A stretch of DNA of 64,000 nt from positions 62,001-126,000 of the forward strand of contig CAZMGV010000011.1 of the NCBI GenBank assembly GCA_964565925.1. The letters run 5' to 3'. A program made the translations under genes and the position numbers. The notes beneath the pieces were generated by a model. That model was not told the DNA's origin. It saw only the letters and a list, made by a program, of their open reading frames with translations, and made no database searches. Shown one piece after another: positions 1-9,092 of this stretch. Source of the DNA: CAZMGV01 sp964565925 (lineage in GTDB: Bacteria; JAGRBM01; JAHCIT01). Position 1 is the first letter of the stretch. Every line of letters begins with the position of its first letter.

Positions 1-1
1 G

Positions 2-1411
2 GAACTGAAAGTCCAGTCGAAGAACCTGGCGGGAAGTCTCGATACCATCGACCGGTACCTGGCCCGGTTCCCCGGCGACGCGCGCGCGCGGCTCATGGAA
101 ACCCGCCGCCGGGATCTGCAGCTGGCGAGCCAGATCGATCCGAAGGCGATCGGCGTGCTGCTGCCGTTATCGGCCAAGGGGCCGCTCGGGGCGTTCGCAC
201 AGAACGCACGCAAGGCGATCGAAATAGCCGTGAAGCATTCTTCCCGGAAGAGCGGCGTCGACTCGGTCCGGGTCATCGTGAAGGACACCGAGGGCAAGCC
301 CGAAACGGCCGTGAAAGCGCTCAATGAGCTGGCGACATCCGAAAAAGTCGTTGCGGTAATCGGCCCCATCGGTACGTCCGAAGTGAAGGCGGCCGCGGCG
401 CGCGCCTCCGAGATCGGTCTGCCGATGCTGTCGCTCTCTCCGGCCGAGGGGCTTCCGGGCCAGGGAAATTTCGTGTTCAGGATGCTTCCCACGGCGAGCG
501 AGCAGGTGTCGGCGCTGGTGAACTACGCGAGAGTCAGGATGGGGCTCAAGAATTTCGCCATTATCTATCCGGAAACCCCGCTCGGGCAGCAGTTGTTCAG
601 CCACTACATTTCCGATGTGGAACGTCTGGGCGGGCGTGTCGTCGGTGCCGAGCACTACGACGCGAACATGGCCGATTTCAAAGGTCCGCTGTTCCGGCTG
701 GCTGGGCTGTACTGGCCCGATGCACGCCGGTACGAGACCCAGCGCAACAAAACGGTGAACGGCTGGCAGTCCTACAGCCCGAAGCGGCTGGAAGATCTGG
801 AGAGATACTGGATTGCGGCTTCCGACAAGGGGGACGACGTCAAGCCACGGACGCGGTCCGATCAGCCGCCGATTATCGATTTCGATGCGCTTTTTATTGC
901 GGGCCTTGCCTCGAAAGTTGGCCTTATTCTTCCTCAGCTTACGTTCCGGGATGTGCGCGGCACGCAACTGCTGGGGTTCTCGGAATGGAACGACCCGGAG
1001 CTGTTCGCGCGAGCCGGCGGACAGGCCGACGGGGCGCTGATCGTGGACGGGTTCAATCCGGGCATCGACGATCCCCGGGCCGGCGAGTTTGTGAAGGACT
1101 TTACGGTACCGGTCGCGATCAAGACGCCTCCACCCCCTGCATCGCCCGGCGCGTTTGTCCCTTCCGTCGCGCCGGAGGAGAGGCCCCCGGCCATGTTTGA
1201 GGCCCGGGCCTATGACGCCGTGTCAATGATCGCCGACGCATCGCAGCGTCTGGGCATTCCGTCCCGCACGGGGCTGGCCTTGCGTCTGTCGTCATCGAAG
1301 GGATACGCTGGATTAGGCGGTCAGATCCGGTTTTACCGGGACGGCCGGACTGAACTCCCCCTCATCCTCCTTGAGGCCCGGGGGAAAGAGTTCGTCCCCG
1401 CTGCCCGTTAA
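2..1411 (+). CDS. Periplasmic binding protein-like / LppC-type protein (5' truncated)
   Basis: The frame is open from base 2, so the true start and any signal peptide lie outside the window; the ATG at 95 is internal. The first visible residues (LDTIDRYLARFPGD) look like the end of a helical TPR-type segment. They are followed by a type I periplasmic-binding fold beginning at IGVLLPLSAKGPLGAF, with VVAVIGPIGTSEVKAAA and LPMLSLSPAEGLPG further on. This layout, helical repeats then a Leu/Ile/Val-binding-like domain, is that of LppC/penicillin-binding-protein activators and related ABC ligand-binding proteins. It probably acts in the periplasm or as a lipoprotein. The next gene, lon, follows on the same strand after about 90 bases. 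The fold is fairly certain; which subfamily it belongs to is not. Confidence 0.75.
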   Translation, partial: ELKVQSKNLAGSLDTIDRYLARFPGDARARLMETRRRDLQLASQIDPKAIGVLLPLSAKGPLGAFAQNARKAIEIAVKHSSRKSGVDSVRVIVKDTEGKPETAVKALNELATSEKVVAVIGPIGTSEVKAAAARASEIGLPMLSLSPAEGLPGQGNFVFRMLPTASEQVSALVNYARVRMGLKNFAIIYPETPLGQQLFSHYISDVERLGGRVVGAEHYDANMADFKGPLFRLAGLYWPDARRYETQRNKTVNGWQSYSPKRLEDLERYWIAASDKGDDVKPRTRSDQPPIIDFDALFIAGLASKVGLILPQLTFRDVRGTQLLGFSEWNDPELFARAGGQADGALIVDGFNPGIDDPRAGEFVKDFTVPVAIKTPPPPASPGAFVPSVAPEERPPAMFEARAYDAVSMIADASQRLGIPSRTGLALRLSSSKGYAGLGGQIRFYRDGRTELPLILLEARGKEFVPAAR

Positions 1412-1502
1412 ATAAACGGGTGCCTTTTAAGCCTCTCTCAGGAGATCTCCGACGAAAGCCCCCACCCACAGCAAAGATTCCCTGACCACAGTCGCGCTCC
1501 CC

Positions 1503-3896
1503 GTGAAGGATATGGTGGTTTTTCCGGAAGCCACGGTGTCGCTTTTCGTGTCGGCTGGCTGGGCCGTCGATCTGGCCGAGCAGGCACTAGGTACGAGGCG
1601 GGAGATTTTCGTCGTCTGCCAGAAGAACGCGGACCGCGATCCGCCGCTTCGGGAAGATGTGTACGAAACCGGCACGCTGGTGCAGGTCGTCCGCCTGATT
1701 CCGCTCGCCGACTCGCGGGTGAAGATGCTGGTGCGCGGCAAGACGCGCGCCCGGATCGAGAAATGGTCCCACGAGGGGCCCGTGGCCCGGGTGCGCGTGA
1801 ACGCGCTGGCCGAACCGGAGCTGACCCCGGCGGCGAGACTTCGCGCCGATGCGCTCGCCATCACGATCCGCGAGGCCCTCGAACGGATCGCCCAGCTCGG
1901 CCGCCAGGTGAGTCCGGAGCTGGTAACGGCCGTCGAACATATCGAAACGCCCGGCGCCCTTGCCGATGCCATCGCGTCGAATCTGTTCCTCTCTCCAGAG
2001 GAGTCGCAGCGTATCCTGGACGCGATCGATCCGATCGCGCGTCTCGAGGCGCTGCTCTCGATCCTCGATCATGAATCCCAGGTCCTCACGATCCGCGCCG
2101 AGATACAGAACCGCGCCCGTGAGGAGTTCAGCCGCACGCAGCGCGAATTCCACCTGCGCGAGCAGTTGCGGGCGATCCGCAGCGAGCTGGGCGAGCAGGA
2201 ATACCGGTCGCCCGACGTCGTCGAATACGAAAAGAAGGTCACCGAGGCCGGACTGCCCGAATACGCGACCGCCGAGGCGAAAAAGCAGCTCAAGCGGCTG
2301 GACCAGATGCACGCCGACTCGGCCGAGTCCGCCATCGTCAAGAACTATCTGGATACCCTGTGCGAACTTCCGTGGAGCAAGGCCACCGAGGACGAGATCG
2401 ACATCGTCAAGGCGCGCAAGATCCTGGACGAGGACCATTACGACCTCGACAAGATCAAGAAGCGGATCATCGAGCATCTGGCGGTGATGAAGCTGAAGAA
2501 GAACCTCAAGGGGCAGATTCTCTGCTTTGTCGGCCCTCCGGGTGTGGGCAAGACCTCGCTCGGCAAATCCATCGCCCGTGCCATGGGCCGCAAGTTTCAG
2601 CGCATCAGTGTCGGCGGGGTCCGCGACGAGGCGGAAATCCGAGGCCACCGGCGCACCTACGTGGGCGCCATGCCGGGGCGTATCCTGCAGGGACTCAAGA
2701 CTGTCGGCATGAACAATCCCGTTTTCATGCTCGACGAGATCGACAAGGTTGGCAATGACTTCCGGGGCGACCCGTCGTCGGCGCTCCTCGAGGTTCTCGA
2801 TCCGGAGCAGAACGGGTCGTTCACGGATCATTTCCTGGGGATCCCGTTCGACCTGTCGAAGGTATTCTTCATCGCAACGGCCAACGACACGAGCACGATC
2901 CCGGCACCGCTGATGGACCGCATGGAGGTGCTGGAGCTCTCCGGCTACTCGGAAGAGGAAAAGATTCACATCGCGCGCCAGTACCTGATCCCGAAACAGA
3001 TCGAGGCGACGGGACTTCCGCCGGAATCGGTCCGCATGGGTGAAGACGCGCTGCGGTTCCTGATCAACTCGTACACAAGGGAATCGGGACTGCGGAATCT
3101 GGACCGGGAGATCAGTTCGCTCTGCCGCAAGATCGCGCTCCCTCTCGCCGAGGGAAAAGAGGCGGCGTATGCCGTCAACCGTGCGCGGGTCGAAAAGCTG
3201 CTCGGTCCGACGCGCTACGAACTGAACGCCGAGTCTCCGGAAGACGAAATCGGTGTAGCGACAGGACTCGCCTGGACCCCTCATGGCGGCGAGCCGCTGT
3301 ACATTGAAGCAGCGACCCATGCCGGAAAGCGCGGCCTGATACTTTCTGGCCACCTGGGCGAAGTGATGAAAGAGAGCGCTAACACCGCGCTCTCCTACGT
3401 GCGCACACGGAGCGATCTCGGCGTCCCGCAGGGTTTCCTCGAGACCAACGAAATTCATATTCATGCCCCCGAAGGGGCCATCCCCAAGGACGGTCCGTCT
3501 GCTGGCGTAGCCATTGCGACGGCCCTGCTGTCCATCCTGACGGGCCGGAAAGTGCGCAAAAACGTGGCCATGACGGGGGAAATCACCCTCCGGGGCAAGG
3601 TGCTTCCGATCGGCGGCCTTAAGGAGAAGTTCCTGGCGGCCCGCCGCGTGGGAGCCAATACCGTGGTGATCCCCCACCAGAACCAGAAGGACCTGGTTGA
3701 CATTCCCCAGAGCCTCCTGAAATCGTTTAAGATCGTCCCTGTAAGGACGATGGACGATGTGATTCCGGTCACACTCGCGGACGCGCGTCCGAGCGGTTAC
3801 AAGCCGCCCCCCTCGCGTCCGCTTCGACGCCCGCCTGTGCCGAAAATCCGGCCGGGATCGGGCCGAAGCGTTCCCCGGCTCCGGAACCATCGCTGA
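1503..3896 (+). CDS. lon: ATP-dependent protease Lon
   Basis: Cytoplasmic AAA+ serine protease that degrades misfolded and regulatory proteins. The annotated frame is 797 residues. It contains the LAN substrate-binding domain, Walker A GPPGVGKTS around residue 344, Walker B VFMLDEIDK around 407, and a C-terminal protease domain with the Ser666 (PKDGPSAG)/Lys709 (GGLKEK) dyad. The tail after about residue 765 is Pro/Arg-rich and not part of the family core. The start is a problem: GTG 1503 cuts into the conserved Lon N-terminus (LPVKDMVVFP), and the frame stays open back to base 1431 without any ATG, GTG or TTG. A purine-rich GGAGA at 1441-1445 precedes an in-frame ACG at 1452, and a CTG lies at 1482, so a non-canonical upstream start is possible. 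The family call is certain; the start is not. Confidence 0.95.
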   Translation: MKDMVVFPEATVSLFVSAGWAVDLAEQALGTRREIFVVCQKNADRDPPLREDVYETGTLVQVVRLIPLADSRVKMLVRGKTRARIEKWSHEGPVARVRVNALAEPELTPAARLRADALAITIREALERIAQLGRQVSPELVTAVEHIETPGALADAIASNLFLSPEESQRILDAIDPIARLEALLSILDHESQVLTIRAEIQNRAREEFSRTQREFHLREQLRAIRSELGEQEYRSPDVVEYEKKVTEAGLPEYATAEAKKQLKRLDQMHADSAESAIVKNYLDTLCELPWSKATEDEIDIVKARKILDEDHYDLDKIKKRIIEHLAVMKLKKNLKGQILCFVGPPGVGKTSLGKSIARAMGRKFQRISVGGVRDEAEIRGHRRTYVGAMPGRILQGLKTVGMNNPVFMLDEIDKVGNDFRGDPSSALLEVLDPEQNGSFTDHFLGIPFDLSKVFFIATANDTSTIPAPLMDRMEVLELSGYSEEEKIHIARQYLIPKQIEATGLPPESVRMGEDALRFLINSYTRESGLRNLDREISSLCRKIALPLAEGKEAAYAVNRARVEKLLGPTRYELNAESPEDEIGVATGLAWTPHGGEPLYIEAATHAGKRGLILSGHLGEVMKESANTALSYVRTRSDLGVPQGFLETNEIHIHAPEGAIPKDGPSAGVAIATALLSILTGRKVRKNVAMTGEITLRGKVLPIGGLKEKFLAARRVGANTVVIPHQNQKDLVDIPQSLLKSFKIVPVRTMDDVIPVTLADARPSGYKPPPSRPLRRPPVPKIRPGSGRSVPRLRNHR

Positions 3897-3977
3897 TCTT
3901 CAATAGCGGAACTCTCTTCACCGGGCGAAGAGGGACTGCGGCAAGGTGTAACGGCTGAAAGAGCCGGCGGTTCTCGG

Positions 3978-6900
3978 ATGGCCAAGCAGCACATTCTCAT
4001 CGTCGACGATGACCAGAAGAGCCTTCGGGTGCTGGAGATCTCGCTCAAGAAAGCGGGGTTCTCCGTCACGATCGCGGCCAACGGCATCGACGCGCTCGAG
4101 AAAGTCGCTGTGAGCGTGCCCGAGCTGATCATCTCGGACGTGAAGATGCCGAAGATGAACGGTTACCAGTTCTGCCAGCGGGTCAAGGACGATCCGAAAC
4201 TGGCATCGATCCCGTTCATCTTTCTCACGTCGCAGCGTTCGGTCGAGGACAAGGTCCGCGGCCTTGAACTGGGTGTCGACGACTACCTGACCAAGCCGAT
4301 CTATATCCGTGAACTGATCGCTCGCGTTCGTCTGCTGCTCCAGAAGAAGGAGAAGGAGTCGCTCGAAAAGGTCGACCAGCAGAACATGTTCCAGGGGTCA
4401 CTCGCCGACCTGGGCGTCGTCGACCTGCTGCAGACGATCGAGATCGGCCGCAAGACCGGGCAGATCCTGCTGACTTCCGGGAGCAAGAGCGGCGTCATGT
4501 ACCTGCAGAACGGGCGCATTATCGATGCGACCTGCGGCCCGCACAGCGGCGCACGCGCCGTGTACCGTCTGCTCACCTGGAACGACGGGGCGTTCAAGAT
4601 CGACTTCAAGCCGGTGGACCGTCCGGAAACCATCGAACTGTCGACACAAGGCCTCATCATGGAAGGTATGCGCCGGCTGGACGAGTTCGAACGGCTGGCG
4701 GAACAGATTCCGTCGCTCGACTCCATTTTGATCATCGATCCGCAGGAACTGCTCGATCAGTATCCTGAAGGTTTCCCGAGTAAGGCCGGGGAGATTCTTC
4801 AGCTCTTCAACGGCAAGCGGAGCATTATCGACGTCGCCGACGAGTGCGGACTGGACGATCTGCCGGCGCTCAACATCATCTCGAAGTTCTACTTCCAGGG
4901 CCTTCTGAAAGAACTGCAGGCCGAGGGACAGAACACCATTGTGCAGCCCAACGGCACGATCACGATGGCGGGTCCGAACCCGGCCGCCGCCATGGCGAAG
5001 ATCGCACCCGATAGCGGGCAGGAGATCGAACAGGCGGCAGGCCAGGGAAGTGGCCCGGCCGGTGCACAACCGCCGCCGGGCGCTCCGGGCATTGAGCCGC
5101 CTGAAGAAGAGATCGAGATCGAGATCCCGGGCGCAGAACTTGTGAGAACCCCGGATCCGGAACTCACCCAGCCCCCGTTCACCGCCTCGCAGCGGTCCAT
5201 ACCCCGGCAGGCGGAATCCCCGCTCTCCGAGTCGCGTTTGAATGAGATGTTCGACGAAGTATCGGCGGCAGAAGGCGGCGGCGAGGGTGATTTCGAATTC
5301 GATTCTCCCGAAACTTCCCATCCCCGCCACCGGCACCTGCGGGCCGTTCCCTCTCCGGCAACGGCGGAAGAGCGCGCTCCGGAACGGTCCCAGGCAGCAC
5401 CATCAAAACCGCCGGCTCCGCCTGTTCCGAAGTCTGCACCGCCCAAACCGGCGCAGCCTGAAACCAAAGCTGCGCCTTCCAAATCCACGCCGCCCGCCCC
5501 AAAGGTTGAGCCGCCTGTGGCTCCACCACTGCCGCTCCCTGAGCCGCCGCCTGTGAGAACTACGCCGCCGCCACCTCCGCCCCCCGTGCAGGGGCCTCCC
5601 CCGGTTGCGCCGTCGCGAGTGGCCGCCCGGCTGGACGAGGTCGAAGCAGAGGAGATTGACGATTCGCCTGCCGAGGTGCCCGGTGACAGCGGATACCGGA
5701 CCCTGATAGCTGCGGTCATCGTCAGTGTGGTTGTGACGCTGCTTGTGGTTGCAGGCGCGGGGACGTTCCTCTGGACCGGCTATCTGAAGCCGATTCTCGA
5801 CAAGGTTGCCGGTGCACAGGCGGGGCTGCGGTCACTGCAGCCCGTCTCCATCGATTTCGCGCAGCTGGACCGTCTGGCGCAGACCTATGCACCGGCCGAA
5901 CTGAGAAGCGTGATCCAGCAGATCGACCGGGCTGGTGCGGCGAGCGATCCGTTGGCTGGTCCGCGCCATTCGCTGGCAACGGCAAGGCTGGGATTCCTGA
6001 CGGGCGACAGCCGTCTTGTGAATCAGGGCACGCTCGCCTTCGACCGGCTGCCCAAAGACGTTCGCGAGTCATCCGAGGGCAAGCTGATCCAGTCGGAACT
6101 GGAGATTTACCGTGACCGCAACGAGCTGGCTCGCCAGATGGCCGCGACTCTGGAGAAAGACGGCGGCCTGAACCCCTCTGAAAGGGCGCTGGCCACAGTC
6201 GTGCGCGGATTTGCGCAGGGCAAGGCGGGGCAGATCGATGCGGCATTTGCGGCGATTGCTCCGGTTGCCAACGAGAATTCCGATCTGGTGATCGCGCCGT
6301 TCGTGTTGGCGTGGCTGTCGGATGCTGGCGGTGACAGCGCCAAAGCGGAGACCTGGGCTTCACAGGTGGTCCGGCAGAATCCGATGCACGGCCCGGCGCA
6401 TCTCATCATCGCCCGGGCCAAGCGAAAATCTGCCGATACCCAGGGTGCGCTTGCCGAACTGGCACTGGCCGAACAGGCCGACGCCTCGGACCCGCGTCCG
6501 GCGGTCGAGCGCGCTGACCTCCATGTGAAGATTACGAAAGAATACGATACTGCCGGACCCGAGATCGACGGGCTGCTCGGGCGCGACGTGATCCGGTCGA
6601 ACGCACCGCTTGAGGGCTGGCTGTTGGCGCTGAAATCGCTGGTACTGCTGGAGAAGGCCGATACTGGCGCCGCGCGCGTCGCCTATGAACAGGCGAAGGC
6701 ACTGGACCGGACGCGTCCCGAGCTTGACGACCTGTCGCGGCGGCTTGCGGGGGCGCGTGAAACCCCGCCTCCACCCCGGCCTGTGGCCGCCAGTCCTGAA
6801 CCGTCGGCTCCGGCGGCGAAAGCCGATTATGCAGCGCTGGGCCGGGCGGCGTTCAAGAAGGGCCAGTACAAGAAGGCGACGGATCTGCTGTCGAAGGCGA

Positions 6901-7172
6901 GCAACGAGCATCCCGATGACGCGAAGCTGTGGTTCGATTTCGGCGTTGCCGCGATCCAGTGCGACGACTCGGGCCGGGCGATCACGGCATTCTCCCATTC
7001 GGCGATGATCGACGACAGCAATGCGGAGGCCCACTACTATCTGGGCCAGCTCTACTCTTCCGTCCGCAAGAACAGCCAGGCGGTACTGGCCTACGAACGG
7101 TTCCTGAAGCTGGCGCCCAATCACCCCAACGCTCCGCTGGCGAAAGCGATCCTCCAGAAGCTCAAGAAGTGA
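3978..7172 (+). CDS. Receiver-DUF4388 (PATAN)-transmembrane-TPR protein
   Basis: 1064 residues. Residues 1-120 form a response-regulator receiver with phospho-acceptor Asp54 (IISDVKMPKMNG) and the conserved Lys in YLTKPIY. Residues about 138-235 are a DUF4388/PATAN domain (FQGSLADLGVVDLLQTIE, GVMYLQNGRIIDA). A long Pro/Ala/Glu-rich linker follows. One hydrophobic segment at about 575-600 (IAAVIVSVVVTLLVVAGAG) should cross the inner membrane. The C-terminal part carries TPR-like repeats, clearest near the end (KADYAALGRAAFKKGQYKKA, AEAHYYLGQLY). Such proteins occur in gliding or multicellular Deltaproteobacteria and are thought to act as scaffolds. With this order the TPR part would lie outside the membrane and the receiver in the cytoplasm. 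Its TGA overlaps the thiL GTG. The precise role is unknown. Confidence 0.85.
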   Translation: MAKQHILIVDDDQKSLRVLEISLKKAGFSVTIAANGIDALEKVAVSVPELIISDVKMPKMNGYQFCQRVKDDPKLASIPFIFLTSQRSVEDKVRGLELGVDDYLTKPIYIRELIARVRLLLQKKEKESLEKVDQQNMFQGSLADLGVVDLLQTIEIGRKTGQILLTSGSKSGVMYLQNGRIIDATCGPHSGARAVYRLLTWNDGAFKIDFKPVDRPETIELSTQGLIMEGMRRLDEFERLAEQIPSLDSILIIDPQELLDQYPEGFPSKAGEILQLFNGKRSIIDVADECGLDDLPALNIISKFYFQGLLKELQAEGQNTIVQPNGTITMAGPNPAAAMAKIAPDSGQEIEQAAGQGSGPAGAQPPPGAPGIEPPEEEIEIEIPGAELVRTPDPELTQPPFTASQRSIPRQAESPLSESRLNEMFDEVSAAEGGGEGDFEFDSPETSHPRHRHLRAVPSPATAEERAPERSQAAPSKPPAPPVPKSAPPKPAQPETKAAPSKSTPPAPKVEPPVAPPLPLPEPPPVRTTPPPPPPPVQGPPPVAPSRVAARLDEVEAEEIDDSPAEVPGDSGYRTLIAAVIVSVVVTLLVVAGAGTFLWTGYLKPILDKVAGAQAGLRSLQPVSIDFAQLDRLAQTYAPAELRSVIQQIDRAGAASDPLAGPRHSLATARLGFLTGDSRLVNQGTLAFDRLPKDVRESSEGKLIQSELEIYRDRNELARQMAATLEKDGGLNPSERALATVVRGFAQGKAGQIDAAFAAIAPVANENSDLVIAPFVLAWLSDAGGDSAKAETWASQVVRQNPMHGPAHLIIARAKRKSADTQGALAELALAEQADASDPRPAVERADLHVKITKEYDTAGPEIDGLLGRDVIRSNAPLEGWLLALKSLVLLEKADTGAARVAYEQAKALDRTRPELDDLSRRLAGARETPPPPRPVAASPEPSAPAAKADYAALGRAAFKKGQYKKATDLLSKASNEHPDDAKLWFDFGVAAIQCDDSGRAITAFSHSAMIDDSNAEAHYYLGQLYSSVRKNSQAVLAYERFLKLAPNHPNAPLAKAILQKLKK

Positions 7173-8188
7173 AACCGCTCTCCGAGTTCGAGCTGATCGA
7201 ACGGATCAGGCCGTTCGGCGCCCGTCCGGGCGGAGCGCTGGTGCTCTCCATTGGCGACGACTGCGCGGCCTGGCGGCCGGAGCCGGGCGAACTCGAGGTC
7301 GCTACCACCGATACACTGGTGGAAGGCGTGCATTTCAGTCTCCGGGACGCAGGGCCCGGAGAGATAGGCTGGAAGGCACTCGCGGCGAATATTTCCGATA
7401 TTACGGCGATGGGGGCCCGGGCGGTCTACGCGCTCGTTTCCCTGTCCGGGCCGCCGGAGTTATGGGCCGGCGAGAACACCATCGAGATCTACCGCGGGAT
7501 GAAACCCCTTGCGGACCGTTATGGCGTCAAACTCGTGGGCGGGAACCTCACGCGGTCGCCGGAGCGGCTGAGCGTCCAGATTACGCTTATCGGCACAGTG
7601 AAAGAGAAGTCGCTGCTCCGGCGCTCCGGTGCTCGGCCCGGCGACGGTGTGTTCGTGACCGGGGTACCCGGCCGGGCAGCCATGTGGCTGGAACTGAAAA
7701 AGCGGAAGGCCGGTTCAAAATCGCTCCGCGAGCTGTTCCGTCTCGTGCACTATCATCCCGAACCGCCCGTCGCGTTCGCGCAGGCGCTTTCGGGCCAGAA
7801 TGGCGGCCGCAAGCTGGCGAGCACGGCGATCGACATTTCCGACGGGCTGCTGGCGGATCTCCACCATGTGCTGGACGCCTCGGGCGGCCTTGGCGCGAAG
7901 GTGGACACCGGACTGCTGCCCGATTCAGTCGCACACCTTCTGTTCCAGGAGGCCACCGGGGCGGGCAAGGAGTCCCTGCGCCGTTTCGGGCTGGAAGGCG
8001 GGGAGGATTACGAGCTGCTGTTCACGGCCCCCCTCTCGCGGGAGAGGCTGATTCAGGCCCTCGGCTTCGCCCACGGTGTCCGGGTGACCCGCATCGGGGA
8101 AGTGACCCGGTCGAAAGGGATCCGGATCGTGGACGGCAAGGGCCATGAACATTCCTACAAAGGGCAGGGTGGCTGGCGCCATTTTTAA
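7169..8188 (+). CDS. thiL: Thiamine-monophosphate kinase ThiL
   Basis: 339 residues; phosphorylates thiamine monophosphate to the active cofactor thiamine diphosphate in the cytoplasm. Family signatures are SEFELIERI at the N-terminus, the Mg-binding SIGDDCA, TTDTLVEGVHF, GWKALAANISDITAMGA, VGGNLTRSP and the late DISDGLLADL. The chosen start is GTG 7169, which overlaps the preceding stop as GTGA; this gives the usual family N-terminus (MKPLSEFELI), whereas the open frame extends upstream only by reading through the previous gene out of frame. Translational coupling to a receiver-TPR protein is unusual context for a vitamin enzyme. I see no TPP riboswitch upstream. Confidence 0.93.
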   Translation: MKPLSEFELIERIRPFGARPGGALVLSIGDDCAAWRPEPGELEVATTDTLVEGVHFSLRDAGPGEIGWKALAANISDITAMGARAVYALVSLSGPPELWAGENTIEIYRGMKPLADRYGVKLVGGNLTRSPERLSVQITLIGTVKEKSLLRRSGARPGDGVFVTGVPGRAAMWLELKKRKAGSKSLRELFRLVHYHPEPPVAFAQALSGQNGGRKLASTAIDISDGLLADLHHVLDASGGLGAKVDTGLLPDSVAHLLFQEATGAGKESLRRFGLEGGEDYELLFTAPLSRERLIQALGFAHGVRVTRIGEVTRSKGIRIVDGKGHEHSYKGQGGWRHF

Positions 8189-8223
8189 TCCGGCGTTTAT
8201 AGCCATCATCTATACTCATACCC

Positions 8224-8970
8224 ATGCCGTACCGACCCACCAGCCGAGCCCAGTACCAGATGAGCGGCCCTCCGGGCTGGAACGCCATTCCCGGGGTCAC
8301 GAAAATCCTGCTGGTGGCGATGATCGCTGTGTACCTGGTCAGCCTGGCAGCCAACGGACTGATCGGCTGGCTGGTTCTGGAACCGGAACTGGCAACCCGC
8401 GGACTCCAGTTGTGGCGGCTGGTCACTTATCCGGTTGTTCACACGAGTATCGTGACGGTCCTTTTGTACGGATACATGATCTGGGCGTTTGGCAGCCGAC
8501 AGGAAAGGATTGACGGATCCCAACGGTATGTCTGGTTTCTGGTGCTGTCGTCGGTCGTGGCCGGTGGTCTGGGCGTGTTCGCGAATATGCTGCTTCACGG
8601 TGGCGGCGAAATATACGCCGGCGCCGGCGGGCTGATCACGACTTTCCTGATCCTCTGGGCCTTCCGTGAACCTGAACAGGAAATTCTCGCATTTTTTGTC
8701 GTCCCCATGAAGGTAAAGTGGCTGGTACTGGTTGTGGTCGCGATCGTCGTGTTCTCGGAGATCGAGCACGGGTTCTCGCTGGCCCGTGTCCTTTACGTGC
8801 TGGGAGGGGCACCGGTCGCCTGGTACTGGGCCCGGGGAGGGCGGCTGGACATTCCGGGTCTCAGGCTGAGGGAACGGTATTACCGCGCCAAATTGAACCG
8901 CCTTCGGCGGAAGCAGGGGCTGCGGGCGGTCAAGGACGACGAGTCACCTCCGGGCGGCTGGGTGAACTGA
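8224..8970 (+). CDS. Rhomboid-like membrane protein, catalytic residues absent
   Basis: 248 residues with about six hydrophobic segments and the rhomboid-type opening GPPGWNAIPGVTKILL followed by LWRLVTYPVVH. In active rhomboid proteases TM4 carries GxSG and TM6 a His in an AHLGG-like context. Here the TM4 motif reads AGAGGLIT (Ser replaced by Gly) and the TM6 segment reads LYVLGGAPVAWYW (His replaced). It is therefore expected to be a proteolytically inactive member that may bind membrane substrates. The C-terminal cytoplasmic tail is basic (RLRERYYRAKLNRLRRKQG). An alternative start is ATG 8260. It stands 35 bases after thiL on the same strand. Confidence 0.75.
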   Translation: MPYRPTSRAQYQMSGPPGWNAIPGVTKILLVAMIAVYLVSLAANGLIGWLVLEPELATRGLQLWRLVTYPVVHTSIVTVLLYGYMIWAFGSRQERIDGSQRYVWFLVLSSVVAGGLGVFANMLLHGGGEIYAGAGGLITTFLILWAFREPEQEILAFFVVPMKVKWLVLVVVAIVVFSEIEHGFSLARVLYVLGGAPVAWYWARGGRLDIPGLRLRERYYRAKLNRLRRKQGLRAVKDDESPPGGWVN

Positions 8971-8977
8971 AAGTCTC

Positions 8978-9007
8978 TTGAAATCCCCGCCGGACGGCGC
9001 GTAGACT
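8978..9007 (+). promoter_or_regulatory. Sigma70-like promoter for the pseudokinase gene
   Basis: TTGAAA at 8978-8983 and TAGACT at 9002-9007 with an 18-base spacer, lying in the 122-base gap before the zinc-ribbon pseudokinase gene. Read by eye only. Confidence 0.45.
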
Positions 9008-9092
9008 CCCCGCAAACGCGTCCTTTCCCGTCTTTCACTTGGGGGGAACCCCCTCAAGGATGCGTCGGTCCTGATCCAGTTAGGAGTGCAGG

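Noticed and set aside
1587..3890. 767-codon open frame antisense to lon
   Set aside because: Arg/His/Val-rich product with no domain; it mirrors lon codons in GC-rich DNA.
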